A DNA stretch of 64,000 nt. It comes from Branchiibius sp. NY16-3462-2. GTDB lineage: Bacteria > Actinomycetota > Actinomycetes > Actinomycetales > Dermatophilaceae. The stretch spans positions 186,001 to 250,000 of the forward strand of contig NZ_LVCF01000035.1 of NCBI RefSeq assembly GCF_001594145.1, written 5' to 3'. This document shows positions 52,053 to 60,220 of the stretch, piece after piece (the first letter of the stretch is position 1; each line of letters starts with the position of its first letter). The position numbers and the translations under genes were made by a program. The notes beneath the pieces were generated by a model, which was not told the DNA's origin, ran no database searches, and worked only from the letters and a program-made list of their open reading frames with translations.

Positions 52053-54590
52053 ATGAGCCAACCCGCCGACGCTTCCCCCGGCGTCATCGACGCGTATGCC
52101 CATCTGCTGCAAGCAGGTTCGGGCGGCGACGAGTTCCTCGTCGACGCCAACCTCCGTGACGGCAACGAAGCGCTCGCCCAGCGCGTGGACGCTCTGGGCG
52201 TCAACGGGCTGCGGGCCCGACGGGCCACGGTGCGCCGTGCCATCGAGGACGATGGGATCACGTACGGCGGTGCGCCGGGTTCCACGCGCGCCGGCCGGTG
52301 GCGCCTGGATCCGCTACCGACGATCCTGGCCGGCAGTGAATGGCAGCGCCTCGAAGCCGGTCTGGCCGAACGCGCGCAGTTGCTGGATGAGATCCTCACC
52401 GACCTCTACACCGACCAACGGCTGATCGCCACGGGTGTCATCCCGGCAGAAGCGATCCTCGGCCACCGAGGGTTCATCCATCAGGCCGTCGGCACCCGGG
52501 TCCCCGGTCCGAACCAGTTGATCCTGCCCTCGATCGACCTGGGCCGGGATTCCGACGGTGAATGGACCGTCATCGGAGACCGCTCGCAGGCACCGTCGGG
52601 TGCGGGCTACGCCATGGCCGACCGGCGGATCATCGCCCGGGCGATGCCGGCCCTCTACCGGGACACCCCGATCGCCCGGTTGCGCGGTTTCTTCGACGAC
52701 ATGCGGTTCGCCCTGATGGACGTCTCACCGCATCACGACCGATCGCCGCGGGTAGTGCTGCTATCGCCCGGCCCGGACAGCGAGACGGCGTTCGACCAGG
52801 CCTTCCTGGCCGCGCTGCTCGGCTTCCCGCTGGTGCAGTCGGAGGATCTGTCCACCCGGGACGGGCGGATCTGGATGCGCACCACCACCGGGGAATACGA
52901 GCGCGTCGACGTCATCCTGCGCCGGGTCGACGCCGGGTGGTCCGACCCCCTGGAGTTGCGCTCGGGCTCGCGCCTCGGCGTACCCGGACTCATCGAAGCC
53001 AACCGGCGCGGACACGTCGCCGTCGTCAACCCGGTCGGCGCGGGCATCCTGGAGAACCCCGCCCTGCTGGCCTACCTACCGCAGTTGGCCCGCGCGGTCC
53101 TTGGCACCAGCCCCCGGTTGCCCACCGCCCGCACCTGGTGGTGCGGGGACGCCCAGCACCGGCGCGAGGCGCTGCCGCTACTGGACAAACTGGTCATCAA
53201 GGCGATCAGTCGCGACAGCGGCTTCGTGACCCGGTTCGGCTGGGAGCTGAGCCAGGACGAGTTGAGCGACCTGCGCGCCCGCATCGAGGCCCAGCCGTGG
53301 GCTTGGGCGCTGCAGGACCCGGTGTCGTTGTCGACCGTGCCCGTGGTCACCAACGACGGTCTGATGCCGCGCCGGCTGGTGCTGCGCGCGTTCGGTGTCG
53401 CCCGGGACGGCAGCTACCGGTTCATGCCCGGTGGCCTGGGCCGGTTGTCGACCGACAGCAGCAGCCGCATGGTCAGCAACGCCCTGGGCGGTCAGGCCAA
53501 GGACATCTGGGTGCTGGCAGCTGACGAGACTGCCGGACCGGAGTTGTTCACCCCGATCGGCAACGCCACCGCACAGCTGCCCGGGCTGGCCGCCGCCGAG
53601 GTCGCGGTCGCCCCCCGCGTCGCCGACGACCTGTTCTGGCTGGGCCGGTACGCCGAGCGCGCCGAGGCCGCGACCCGCATGTCGATCGTCGCCGACGATC
53701 TGTTGGCCGACACGATGGGCCGCACCGGTTCACTGGGTTCCGCGGCGACCCGGGTGTTCCTCGACGCGCTGAGCGCGGTGACGACCGTGCGGGCAACCGG
53801 GTCGCATGAGGGCGCCCGCAACGACCAGGAGTTGTTGCGCACCGTCCTGGTCGGCCCCGGGAGCGGCTCCATCTCGTACGCCGTGCGGCACCTGATCCGC
53901 AGCTCGCTGGCGGTCCGGGAGCTGCTGTCCAGTGACACCTGGCTGATCGTGAGCCGGCTGAGCCGGGTCATCGAACCCGAGGAGCTCAGCGAGGAGCAAC
54001 CGCTGCAGCCGGTGCTGGCCCAGGTGCTGGAGTCGCTGATCGCGGTGTCCGGTCTGGGTGCCGAGAGCATGGTGCGCGACCAGGTCTGGGCCTACCTGGA
54101 GGCCGGCCGACGCATCGAGCGGGCGCAGCACACCGTGACGATGCTGTCGCACACGCTGGCCGAGGAACGGTCGCCGGTGATCGAGGGCCAGGTCATCGAG
54201 GCAGTGCTGCGGGCCACCGACAGTGTGATCACGCACCGGCGGAGGTTGTCCGCCGGACACAGCGACGGCGGCCCCGTCCAGGGTGCGCTCGCGTTGTTGC
54301 TGTCGGACCGGACCAACCCGCGCTCGGTGCGCTACCAGCTGGATCAGATGGTGGCGGCGATGTCGCATGCGCCCAACAAGGAGCTCGACGAACGCATCGC
54401 CGCGGTCACCACGACGATCGCCACGATGGATCTCGAAGAGTTGACCAGCGGCAAGCGGGCCGCCTTGCGAACGAGCCTGGCTCAGTTGGGAACCGAGTTG
54501 CACGAGCTGGCCGCCGAGATCGAGCGGGTGCATTTCGTACGCCGTGCCAACCAGATGTCGCTCACCGGCGGCGGGCTGGTGATCAGCTGA
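52053..54590 (+). CDS. Circularly permuted ATP-grasp ligase fused to alpha-E domain
   Basis: An 845-residue fusion. The N-terminal part (about 50-490) is the circularly permuted ATP-grasp pair DUF404/DUF407: IGDRSQAPSGAGYAMADRR, LSPGPDSETAFDQAFLA, IWMRTTTGEYERVDVILRRVD, and GLIEANRRGHVAVVNPVGAG. The C-terminal part (about 515-835) is the all-helical alpha-E domain (DUF403), starting ADDLFWLGRYAERAEAATRM. In many genomes these are separate genes. Iyer, Aravind and colleagues proposed that such ATP-grasp proteins are amidoligases making peptides. TAAGGT, overlapping the upstream stop, precedes the ATG by 9 bases. Confidence 0.92.
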   Translation: MSQPADASPGVIDAYAHLLQAGSGGDEFLVDANLRDGNEALAQRVDALGVNGLRARRATVRRAIEDDGITYGGAPGSTRAGRWRLDPLPTILAGSEWQRLEAGLAERAQLLDEILTDLYTDQRLIATGVIPAEAILGHRGFIHQAVGTRVPGPNQLILPSIDLGRDSDGEWTVIGDRSQAPSGAGYAMADRRIIARAMPALYRDTPIARLRGFFDDMRFALMDVSPHHDRSPRVVLLSPGPDSETAFDQAFLAALLGFPLVQSEDLSTRDGRIWMRTTTGEYERVDVILRRVDAGWSDPLELRSGSRLGVPGLIEANRRGHVAVVNPVGAGILENPALLAYLPQLARAVLGTSPRLPTARTWWCGDAQHRREALPLLDKLVIKAISRDSGFVTRFGWELSQDELSDLRARIEAQPWAWALQDPVSLSTVPVVTNDGLMPRRLVLRAFGVARDGSYRFMPGGLGRLSTDSSSRMVSNALGGQAKDIWVLAADETAGPELFTPIGNATAQLPGLAAAEVAVAPRVADDLFWLGRYAERAEAATRMSIVADDLLADTMGRTGSLGSAATRVFLDALSAVTTVRATGSHEGARNDQELLRTVLVGPGSGSISYAVRHLIRSSLAVRELLSSDTWLIVSRLSRVIEPEELSEEQPLQPVLAQVLESLIAVSGLGAESMVRDQVWAYLEAGRRIERAQHTVTMLSHTLAEERSPVIEGQVIEAVLRATDSVITHRRRLSAGHSDGGPVQGALALLLSDRTNPRSVRYQLDQMVAAMSHAPNKELDERIAAVTTTIATMDLEELTSGKRAALRTSLAQLGTELHELAAEIERVHFVRRANQMSLTGGGLVIS

Positions 54591-55516
54591 TGGCCGCCAA
54601 CTGGGGTGACGTGCACGCCCGCCGCAGCTATGAGGTCCGGCACCGCACGACGTACAACTACGACGACTTCGTGACGACCTCCTTCGCGCGCTCCTGTCTT
54701 CGCCCGCGCAGCACCACTCACCAGCAGGTCGTGAGCAACCGGATCGAGGTGCTGCCGGGCGCCGATGTGCTCACCGAGCACGTCGATTACTTCGGCAACT
54801 ACAGCCACTACATCGAGATCCGGACCCGGCACACCCAGTTGCAGGTCGCCAAGACCTCGGTGGTCGACGTCACGTGGCCCAAGGTCGACGTCGACGAAGT
54901 CAACCAGTGGACCGTTGCGCAGGCCGCCTTGCAGCTACGGGATGCGGCGACGTTTCCCTCGGCCGAGCACGCGTCGTACACGCTGCCCTCGGATCTGGTG
55001 GTGCTTTCTCCCGAGGTGCACGAGTACGCCGCGCAGATCCTGCCGCCGGACCGGCCGCTCGGGGACGCACTGGTGGACCTGTACGAGACCATCTACCGCG
55101 ACTTCAGCTATCAGAAGGGCGCAACGTCGGTCACCACAACGCTGGCCGAAGTGCTCAAGGAGCGGGCCGGGGTATGTCAGGACTTCGCGCATCTGGCAGC
55201 GGGCTGTCTGCGCGTCGTCGGGCTTCCGGGGCGCTACGTGAGCGGTTACATCGAGAGCCGACCCCCTGACGGTAAACCGAAGCTTGAGGGTTCTGACGCC
55301 ACTCACGCGTGGACATCGACCCGGCTTCCGGACGGTCGGTGGGTGGATCTGGACCCGACCAACAACCACTTCGCCGACTCCCGGTACATCGTGACCGCCT
55401 GGGGTCGGGACTTCCGGGACGTGTCGCCGCTGAAGGGTGTCATCTTCACCGAGTCGAAGAAGAGCACGTTGAAGGTGGCCGTGGATGTCATCCCGTTGGA
55501 GCGCCTCCCTGTCTGA
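54590..55516 (+). CDS. Transglutaminase-like cysteine protease family protein
   Basis: A 308-residue bacterial transglutaminase-like protein. The N-terminal beta-domain has RRSYEVRHRTTYNYDD and DYFGNYSHYIEIRTRHT. The catalytic triad is Cys in AGVCQDFAHLAAGCLRV near residue 196, His in ATHAWTSTRLPDGRW near 239 and Asp in VDLDPTNNHFADSRYI near 254. No signal peptide is seen, so it probably acts in the cytosol on the same product as its neighbours. The ATG shares a base with the upstream TGA. Third gene of the operon. Confidence 0.92.
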   Translation: MAANWGDVHARRSYEVRHRTTYNYDDFVTTSFARSCLRPRSTTHQQVVSNRIEVLPGADVLTEHVDYFGNYSHYIEIRTRHTQLQVAKTSVVDVTWPKVDVDEVNQWTVAQAALQLRDAATFPSAEHASYTLPSDLVVLSPEVHEYAAQILPPDRPLGDALVDLYETIYRDFSYQKGATSVTTTLAEVLKERAGVCQDFAHLAAGCLRVVGLPGRYVSGYIESRPPDGKPKLEGSDATHAWTSTRLPDGRWVDLDPTNNHFADSRYIVTAWGRDFRDVSPLKGVIFTESKKSTLKVAVDVIPLERLPV

Positions 55517-55522
55517 GACAGG
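55508..55522 (+). terminator. Hairpin with the transglutaminase stop codon in its loop
   Basis: CCTGTC (55508-55513) and GACAGG (55517-55522) are perfectly complementary and the 3-base loop is the TGA stop itself. It lies just upstream of the next promoter. It may terminate the three-gene operon. Confidence 0.45.
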
Positions 55523-55531
55523 AACAGGCCC

Positions 55532-55547
55532 TACGATTTCGACCGTG
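55532..55547 (+). promoter_or_regulatory. Leaderless promoter of the beta-lactamase-fold gene
   Basis: TACGAT at 55532-55537 lies 7 bases before the GTG at 55545. Confidence 0.6.
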
Positions 55548-56432
55548 ACCGCCCAGCCGCCGCGCCGCAGTGTGCTGACCGCTGCGCTCGCCCTGCCTGC
55601 ACTGGCGGCGTGCGCCAATGCGGGAGGTCGACCACCGGTCGGTCGCAGTGCCGCGGGCCAGGCATCCAACGGCGTGCGCCTGCTGGCTACCCCGACCACG
55701 CCGCCGGTGCCCACTATCACCCGCGCGGCCCTGACCGCGGTGGCCAGGAAATACCTGGCGACCCGTACGGCGACCCTGGGCTTCTCGTTGCACGATCACC
55801 GCACCGGGGTCTACCTGCACTATCTGCCGCAGAAGAACGAGACCGCGAGCAGCGTGAAGGTTCTGGTACTCGCCGCCACCTTGCGGATCGCAGCAGAGCA
55901 CAAACGCTCGCTCACTGCCTCCCAACGGGCGCTGGCGACGCAGATGATCGAGTACAGCGACAACAACGCGACCACCCGGCTCTTCCGGGCGGCCGGATAC
56001 AAGAATGTCCAGCGGGTCGCCGGTCTGTTCGGATTGTCCGGGACCACCATCAACCCCGCGTGGGGGATCTCGACCACCACGCCCGCCGACTGGGTGACGT
56101 TGATGGACCACGTGGTCAGGGGCAGTACGGTGCTTTCGCCAGCGGATCGGGCCTACATCCGGTCGCTGATGAGTCGGGTGACCCCGACGCAGCGTTGGGG
56201 TGTTGCCAATCCTCCGGTGACTGCCGCGACCGTCGCGCTGACCAAGAACGGCTGGCTGCCCTACAAGGGCGTGTGGCGGGTCAATTCGATGGGCTACCTC
56301 GAGGGACAGGGCCGCAAGTACACCCTGGCCATGCTCAGCAGGTCACCCAAGGGCTTCGACTACGGCGTGCAGACCCTCAACGGGTTGTCCACGACGCTGT
56401 TCACGGCGCTGGGCAAGCACCTGGTTGCGTGA
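55545..56432 (+). CDS. Beta-lactamase-fold serine hydrolase lipoprotein
   Basis: A 295-residue exported protein of the class A beta-lactamase-related fold. The N-terminus has PPRRSVLTAALALPALAACAN: a twin-Arg (possible Tat signal) and a lipobox LAAC near residue 23. Active-site elements are the Ser-x-x-Lys in TASSVKVLVLAATL near residue 104, SDN in YSDNNATTRLF near 138, and a KTG-like KNG in LTKNGWLPYKG near 233. The KNG and the long spacing suggest a D-Ala peptidase or other amidase rather than a drug-resistance enzyme. It lies 28 bases after the transglutaminase operon with its own promoter, so it may act with it outside the cell. Confidence 0.86.
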   Translation: MTAQPPRRSVLTAALALPALAACANAGGRPPVGRSAAGQASNGVRLLATPTTPPVPTITRAALTAVARKYLATRTATLGFSLHDHRTGVYLHYLPQKNETASSVKVLVLAATLRIAAEHKRSLTASQRALATQMIEYSDNNATTRLFRAAGYKNVQRVAGLFGLSGTTINPAWGISTTTPADWVTLMDHVVRGSTVLSPADRAYIRSLMSRVTPTQRWGVANPPVTAATVALTKNGWLPYKGVWRVNSMGYLEGQGRKYTLAMLSRSPKGFDYGVQTLNGLSTTLFTALGKHLVA

Positions 56433-58364
56433 TCACACCAGGACGTTGGTGCCCATGATGATCGTGCGCGCCGGCGGTAGCCGGTAGTACTCGGTGGGAT
56501 CCGCCGCGTTGTGCGCCATCGCGGTGAACAGGCGCTTCCGCCACGTGCTCATATTGGGTAATTCGGTGCGGGACAGGGTGATCCGGGACAGGAAGTACAA
56601 CGCCGTGTCCGGGTCGACGGGTAACCCCAAGGAGGTCGCACCGGCCAGGGACTGCGGGACGTTCTGCACATCCTGGAATCCATAGGTCACGGTGACGTGG
56701 TGGATGTGGTGGGACGGATGCCCGATGGTGGCGACCGTGACGCGCTCGTCCTCCGGCACATAGGGCACGTTCGCGGAGATGGCCGACAAGATCACCACCG
56801 ACTCGTGCAGCACCTTGTTGAAGGTGACGTTCTCCCGCAGCGCCAACGGCACGGTCTGGTCATCGGGGTGCAGGAAGACCGCGGTGCCCGAAACCCGCGT
56901 CAGGTCCTGCTGCTGCAGCTCGGTCACGAACGGGACGAGTTTGCCCTCGAGTTTCTGGCGTCGCTCGGTGACCAACGTGCGCCCGCGTTGCCAGGTCATC
57001 ATCACCAGGACCACCACGGCCGCGATGAGCAACGGCAGCCAACCACCGTGCGCGACCTTCGTCAGGTTGGCGACGAAGAAGGTCAGTTCCAGCCAGCCGA
57101 ACAACGAGCCGACCAGGATCAACTTCCAGCGCGGCCAGTGCCACGCGGCATCCGCGTGGACCAGGAACAGCACGGTGGTGATCAGGAAGGTTCCGGTGAC
57201 GGCCAGCCCGTAGGCGGTCGCCAGTCTCGAGGAGCGCTGGAAGATCAGCAACAGGGTGATCACGCCGGCGAACAGCACCCAGTTCACCGCGGGCAGGTAG
57301 ATCTGGCCGCCCTCCTTGTGGGAGGTATGGCGCACCGTCAGCCGGGGAAGGTATCCGAGGCGGATCGCCTGGTTGGTGACCGAGTAGGACCCCGAGATGA
57401 CCGCCTGCGAGGCGATCACGGTGGCCAGGGTGGCCAGGATGACCAACGCCAGTTGCGCCCAGTCCGGCGCCAACCGGAAGAACGGGTTACTCAGGGCTTC
57501 GGGTTGTTCCCGGATGAGCGCTGCCTGGCCGAGGTAGTTCAGCGTCAGGGCCGGGAACACCAGGAAGAACCACGCCCGGCGGATCGGTGAGCGACCGAAG
57601 TGGCCCATATCGGCGTACAGCGCCTCGGCGCCGGTGATGGACAACACGATCGCGCCCATGGCCACGAACGCGATGCCCGGGTGGTCGATGACGAACAGGA
57701 CGGCGTACGACGGCGATAACGCCCGCAGGATCGCCGGATCGTGCACGACCTGGCGAAGGCCGAGCAGCGCGAGCACGGTGAACCACACGACCATCACCGG
57801 ACCGAAGACGCGACCCACCAATTCGGTGCCGAACCGTTGGACGAGGAAGAGGGCGACGATGATCGTGACGCCGATGGGCAGCACAAGGTGGGCCAGACCG
57901 GGGGCCGGCACCTCAAGTCCCTCGATGGCCGACATGACGGAGATTGCCGGGGTGATGACGCTGTCCCCGTAGAACAGGGAGGCGCCTAGCACACCGAGCA
58001 CCATGACCACGGCCCAGCGGCGGCCGCCCTGGGGTACGTGCTTGCGGGCCAGCGCCGCCAGGGCCATGACGCCACCCTCGCCGTCGTTGTCGGCGCGCAG
58101 GATCAACGTCACATACTTCACGGAGACGATCAGGGTGATCGCCCAGAAGATCAGGGAGACAACGCCGTACACGTCCGCGTCGTTGTTCTTGACGATTCCG
58201 CCGTCAAGCGTGAAGACGGTCTGGAACGCGTAGAGCGGGCTGGTCCCGATGTCCCCGAACACCACGCCCAGGGCGCCCAGGAGCATGGCTGCGGCACCGG
58301 CGCGGTGCACCGGGCGTACGTTGCTCGAACGTCCCGAGGGGGACTTGCGGGAGTCTTCGGCCAC
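56433..58364 (-). CDS. kup: Kup-type potassium uptake protein
   Basis: A 643-residue K+/H+ symporter of the Kup/HAK/KT family. The signature start MLLGALGVVFGDIGTSPLYAFQT lies near residue 27, with GEGGVMALAALARK, LFYGDSVITPAISVMSAIEGLEV and TGAEALYADMGHFGR downstream. About 12 membrane helices end near residue 455, followed by a cytosolic C-terminal domain that ends in the family motif PTEYYRLPPARTIIMGTNV. The GTG has GAAGGG 5 bases upstream. It lies 23 bases after the hxlR-type gene on the same strand, and its stop abuts the converging hydrolase stop. Confidence 0.94.
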   Translation of the reverse strand: MAEDSRKSPSGRSSNVRPVHRAGAAAMLLGALGVVFGDIGTSPLYAFQTVFTLDGGIVKNNDADVYGVVSLIFWAITLIVSVKYVTLILRADNDGEGGVMALAALARKHVPQGGRRWAVVMVLGVLGASLFYGDSVITPAISVMSAIEGLEVPAPGLAHLVLPIGVTIIVALFLVQRFGTELVGRVFGPVMVVWFTVLALLGLRQVVHDPAILRALSPSYAVLFVIDHPGIAFVAMGAIVLSITGAEALYADMGHFGRSPIRRAWFFLVFPALTLNYLGQAALIREQPEALSNPFFRLAPDWAQLALVILATLATVIASQAVISGSYSVTNQAIRLGYLPRLTVRHTSHKEGGQIYLPAVNWVLFAGVITLLLIFQRSSRLATAYGLAVTGTFLITTVLFLVHADAAWHWPRWKLILVGSLFGWLELTFFVANLTKVAHGGWLPLLIAAVVVLVMMTWQRGRTLVTERRQKLEGKLVPFVTELQQQDLTRVSGTAVFLHPDDQTVPLALRENVTFNKVLHESVVILSAISANVPYVPEDERVTVATIGHPSHHIHHVTVTYGFQDVQNVPQSLAGATSLGLPVDPDTALYFLSRITLSRTELPNMSTWRKRLFTAMAHNAADPTEYYRLPPARTIIMGTNVLV

Positions 58365-58387
58365 TTCGACCCTTCGGGGGACTACTG

Positions 58388-58828
58388 CTATCGGGTTACG
58401 TGCGCTGGCTGGCCGACTCTATCCCGATGATCGTCAATCTCCGCCATGTGGCTTTCAGCCCACTCGCGCAGCAGACCAAGGGGCTGGGCCAACGAGTGGC
58501 CGAGGTCGGTGAGTCGGTAGTGGACTGCCGGCGGCACGCAGTCCTCCACCCGCCGGGAGACCAGGCCATCTGCCACCAGACCCTTCAGCGTCTGGGACAG
58601 CATCTTCTGGGAGACACCGGGCATCCGACGGCGTAGTTCTGCGAACCGGACTTCATCTTCTGCACTGAGGACTGCGACCACCATCGCGACCCACTTGCTG
58701 CCGACGCGATCCAGGAGCTTGCGGGTGGGACACGCAGGACTGAACAGGTCACCGCGACGTGGGGTGGTCACCTCGGCCTCACCTGCTCTCGGAGAAGTGC
58801 GTTCTTCTGGTTGGTGCCCGGCCATCAT
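58388..58828 (-). CDS. HxlR-family transcriptional regulator
   Basis: A 146-residue winged-helix regulator of the HxlR type. The core is CPTRKLLDRVGSKWVAMVVAVLS (Cys near residue 34 is typical of redox- or electrophile-sensing members), then RFAELRRRMPGVSQKMLSQTLKGLVADGLVSRR, and YRLTDLGHSLAQPLGLLREWAES. The divergent gene is an alpha/beta hydrolase, with direct repeats between them, the usual layout for a local repressor. Start uncertain: ATG at 58828 or 58825, or upstream GTG/ATG codons. It could also be co-transcribed with kup. Confidence 0.85.
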   Translation of the reverse strand: MMAGHQPEERTSPRAGEAEVTTPRRGDLFSPACPTRKLLDRVGSKWVAMVVAVLSAEDEVRFAELRRRMPGVSQKMLSQTLKGLVADGLVSRRVEDCVPPAVHYRLTDLGHSLAQPLGLLREWAESHMAEIDDHRDRVGQPAHVTR

Positions 58829-58854
58829 ATGGTCACTTTCTGATGCATGGTCAC
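58829..58854. promoter_or_regulatory. Direct-repeat operator candidate between hxlR and hydrolase genes
   Basis: ATGGTCAC occurs at 58829-58836 and again at 58847-58854 in the same orientation, 18 bases apart. It lies in the 48-base spacer between divergent regulator and hydrolase genes, where an HxlR-type repressor would be expected to bind. Confidence 0.55.
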
Positions 58855-58876
58855 CAGGAGAAACCACGGGGAGCTG

Positions 58877-59800
58877 ATGAGCGAATTAGTTGACGTGAAG
58901 GTTGAAGCCGACGTGTGGCTCAGCGTGTCCGTCTCTGGGCAGGGCGACGCAGTGTTGTTCGTGCACGGCTGGCCGCACACCCACCGGCTGTGGGAACCGC
59001 TGACCGCACTGCTGGGCGGGGTACGCCGCGTCATCGCACCGGATCTGCGGGGTGTGGGCGGCAGTAGCCGCGCTGCGACGGGGTACGACGCCCGCACCCT
59101 GGCCGGCGACCTGGCGACCGTCATCGATGACCTCGTTCCGGACGCGGCCGTCGACGTGGTGGCCATCGATGCGGGTGTGCCGCCCGCCTTTCTCCTGGCC
59201 CTGCAGCGACCCGATCGCGTCCGCACCCTGGTGTTGATGGAATCGACCCTGGGCAGGCTGCCCGGAGCCGAGGAGTTCTTTGCGGCCGGTGCTCCGTGGT
59301 GGTTCGGGTTCCACCAGGTACCCGGGTTGGCCGAGTCGGTGATCGTCGGCAACGAGGGCCCGTATCTCGACTTCTTCTTCGCCAGCGGCACCTACGACCG
59401 TCGCGGCATCCCGGCGGACCTGCGCCAGGCCTTCGTCGAGGCATATTCCGGCCGCGAGTCCATCGCCAGTGGACTGGGTACCTATCGCGCGATGCCGGTC
59501 TCAGCGCAGCAGATAGCGGCGGCGGCAGCAGCCGCCGGACGTCTGAGGATGCCGGTGATGGCGGTGGGCGCCCAACCGGTTGGTGATGCGCTGAGCCGGC
59601 AACTGGAACCCATTGCCGATGATCTACGCAGTGAACTGCTGCAGGAATGCGGTCACATCATCCCGCTGGACCAGCCCGAGCCACTGCGCCGGCTGCTCCT
59701 CGATTTCTGGCAAGCACCAACTTCTGGCAAGCATCGAAGTCTGGCTAGATCACGAGTGTCCGGAGGGGGACTTGAACCCCCACCCCCTTTCGGGGACTAG
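58877..59800 (+). CDS. Alpha/beta hydrolase with frame-shifted C-terminal tail
   Basis: A 307-residue alpha/beta-fold hydrolase resembling epoxide hydrolases. DAVLFVHGWPHTHRLWEPLTA holds the oxyanion HGWP motif near residue 30. The nucleophile elbow reads VAIDAGVPPAF near residue 98, giving Asp as nucleophile; HIIPLDQPEPLRRLLLDFW includes the catalytic His. GGGGAG precedes the ATG at 58877. The last 23 residues (from about 284) are unrelated to the fold and run antisense into tRNA-Leu. A 17-bp tandem duplication at 59705-59738 shifts the frame; without it the stop would be TAG at 59746. Confidence 0.85.
   Translation: MSELVDVKVEADVWLSVSVSGQGDAVLFVHGWPHTHRLWEPLTALLGGVRRVIAPDLRGVGGSSRAATGYDARTLAGDLATVIDDLVPDAAVDVVAIDAGVPPAFLLALQRPDRVRTLVLMESTLGRLPGAEEFFAAGAPWWFGFHQVPGLAESVIVGNEGPYLDFFFASGTYDRRGIPADLRQAFVEAYSGRESIASGLGTYRAMPVSAQQIAAAAAAAGRLRMPVMAVGAQPVGDALSRQLEPIADDLRSELLQECGHIIPLDQPEPLRRLLLDFWQAPTSGKHRSLARSRVSGGGLEPPPPFGD
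59705..59738 (+). repeat. 17-bp tandem duplication near the hydrolase 3' end
   Basis: 59705-59721 and 59722-59738 match at 14 of 17 positions, the first 12 exactly (ttctggcaagca). Seventeen is not a multiple of three. Deleting one copy restores the frame GAT TTC TGG CAA GCA TCG AAG TCT GGC TAG. Confidence 0.85.
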
Positions 59801-59839
59801 CACCTCAAGCTAGCGCGTCTGCCATTCCGCCACCCGGAC
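59757..59839 (-). tRNA. tRNA-Leu (anticodon GAG)
   Basis: On the minus strand the sequence begins GTCCGGGTGGCGGAATGG and folds as a class II tRNA. The acceptor stem is GTCCGGG/CTCCGGAC, with the D-arm GGCGGAATGGCAGACGC. The anticodon stem CTAGC/GCTAG surrounds loop TTGAGGT (anticodon GAG, reading CUC and CUU). The long variable arm is CCCCGAAAGGGGG, and the T-arm is GGGGGTTCAAGTCCCCC. The CCA end is not encoded. The 3' 44 bases overlap, antisense, the tail of the hydrolase gene. Confidence 0.96.
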
Positions 59840-59914
59840 GAGGTTGCGACCGTGAACGTTAGCACGGTGAGTGGCTGCCCCCCGAATCGCTCTCGTGGCT
59901 GGAAGACTTCGGGC

Positions 59915-60208
59915 ATGGCGCTGACCACCAGGACGTTCACCACCGCACCGCAGCGGCTGTTCCGGGCCTTCACCGACCCGGTCGAACTCGCCGCCTGGTG
60001 GCCGGCGGCCAAGGCCGCGCCGGCCGAGACTGTCCGCTCCGAACCGGGGTCGTTGCTCGAACTGGTCGACGCGGACGGGCAGCACACCGTCCTGACCTTT
60101 GCGCCGGCTGCCGCCGGTTGTCAGCTGACGGTGGAGCGGGCCGACGATGCGCCGGCGTGGGCGGCTGACCTGGACAAACTGGACGCCCTGGTCGATCCAC
60201 CGCGTTAG
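59915..60208 (+). CDS. SRPBCC / AHSA1-like domain protein (short)
   Basis: A 97-residue protein with an SRPBCC (START-like, AHSA1) hydrophobic-pocket fold. TTAPQRLFRAFTDPVELAAWWP is the classic opening, and LLELVDADGQHTVLTFAP and AAGCQLTVERA follow. Most family members have about 140 residues, so some central strands may be missing, though the frame is open throughout. AAGACT lies 6 bases before the ATG. Its stop TAG is reused as part of the -10 box of the next gene. Ligand unknown. Confidence 0.75.
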   Translation: MALTTRTFTTAPQRLFRAFTDPVELAAWWPAAKAAPAETVRSEPGSLLELVDADGQHTVLTFAPAAAGCQLTVERADDAPAWAADLDKLDALVDPPR

Positions 60209-60220
60209 GGTCTGCGGGTG
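60206..60220 (+). promoter_or_regulatory. Leaderless promoter of the sucrose phosphorylase gene
   Basis: TAGGGT at 60206-60211 lies 6 bases before the GTG at 60218. Its first three bases are the stop codon of the upstream gene. Confidence 0.6.

Noticed and set aside
55545..56432. Class A beta-lactamase conferring drug resistance
   Set aside because: The KTG box reads KNG, and the spacing and lipoprotein signal differ from resistance enzymes. Only the fold is supported.
58365..58387. Possible c-di-AMP riboswitch before kup
   Set aside because: The spacer is 23 bases, far too short for a ydaO-type element.
59702..59839. Phage or island attachment site at the tRNA-Leu 3' end
   Set aside because: No second copy of the tRNA 3' end, no integrase and no mobile genes are nearby. 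The repeat there is a 17-bp local tandem duplication outside the tRNA.
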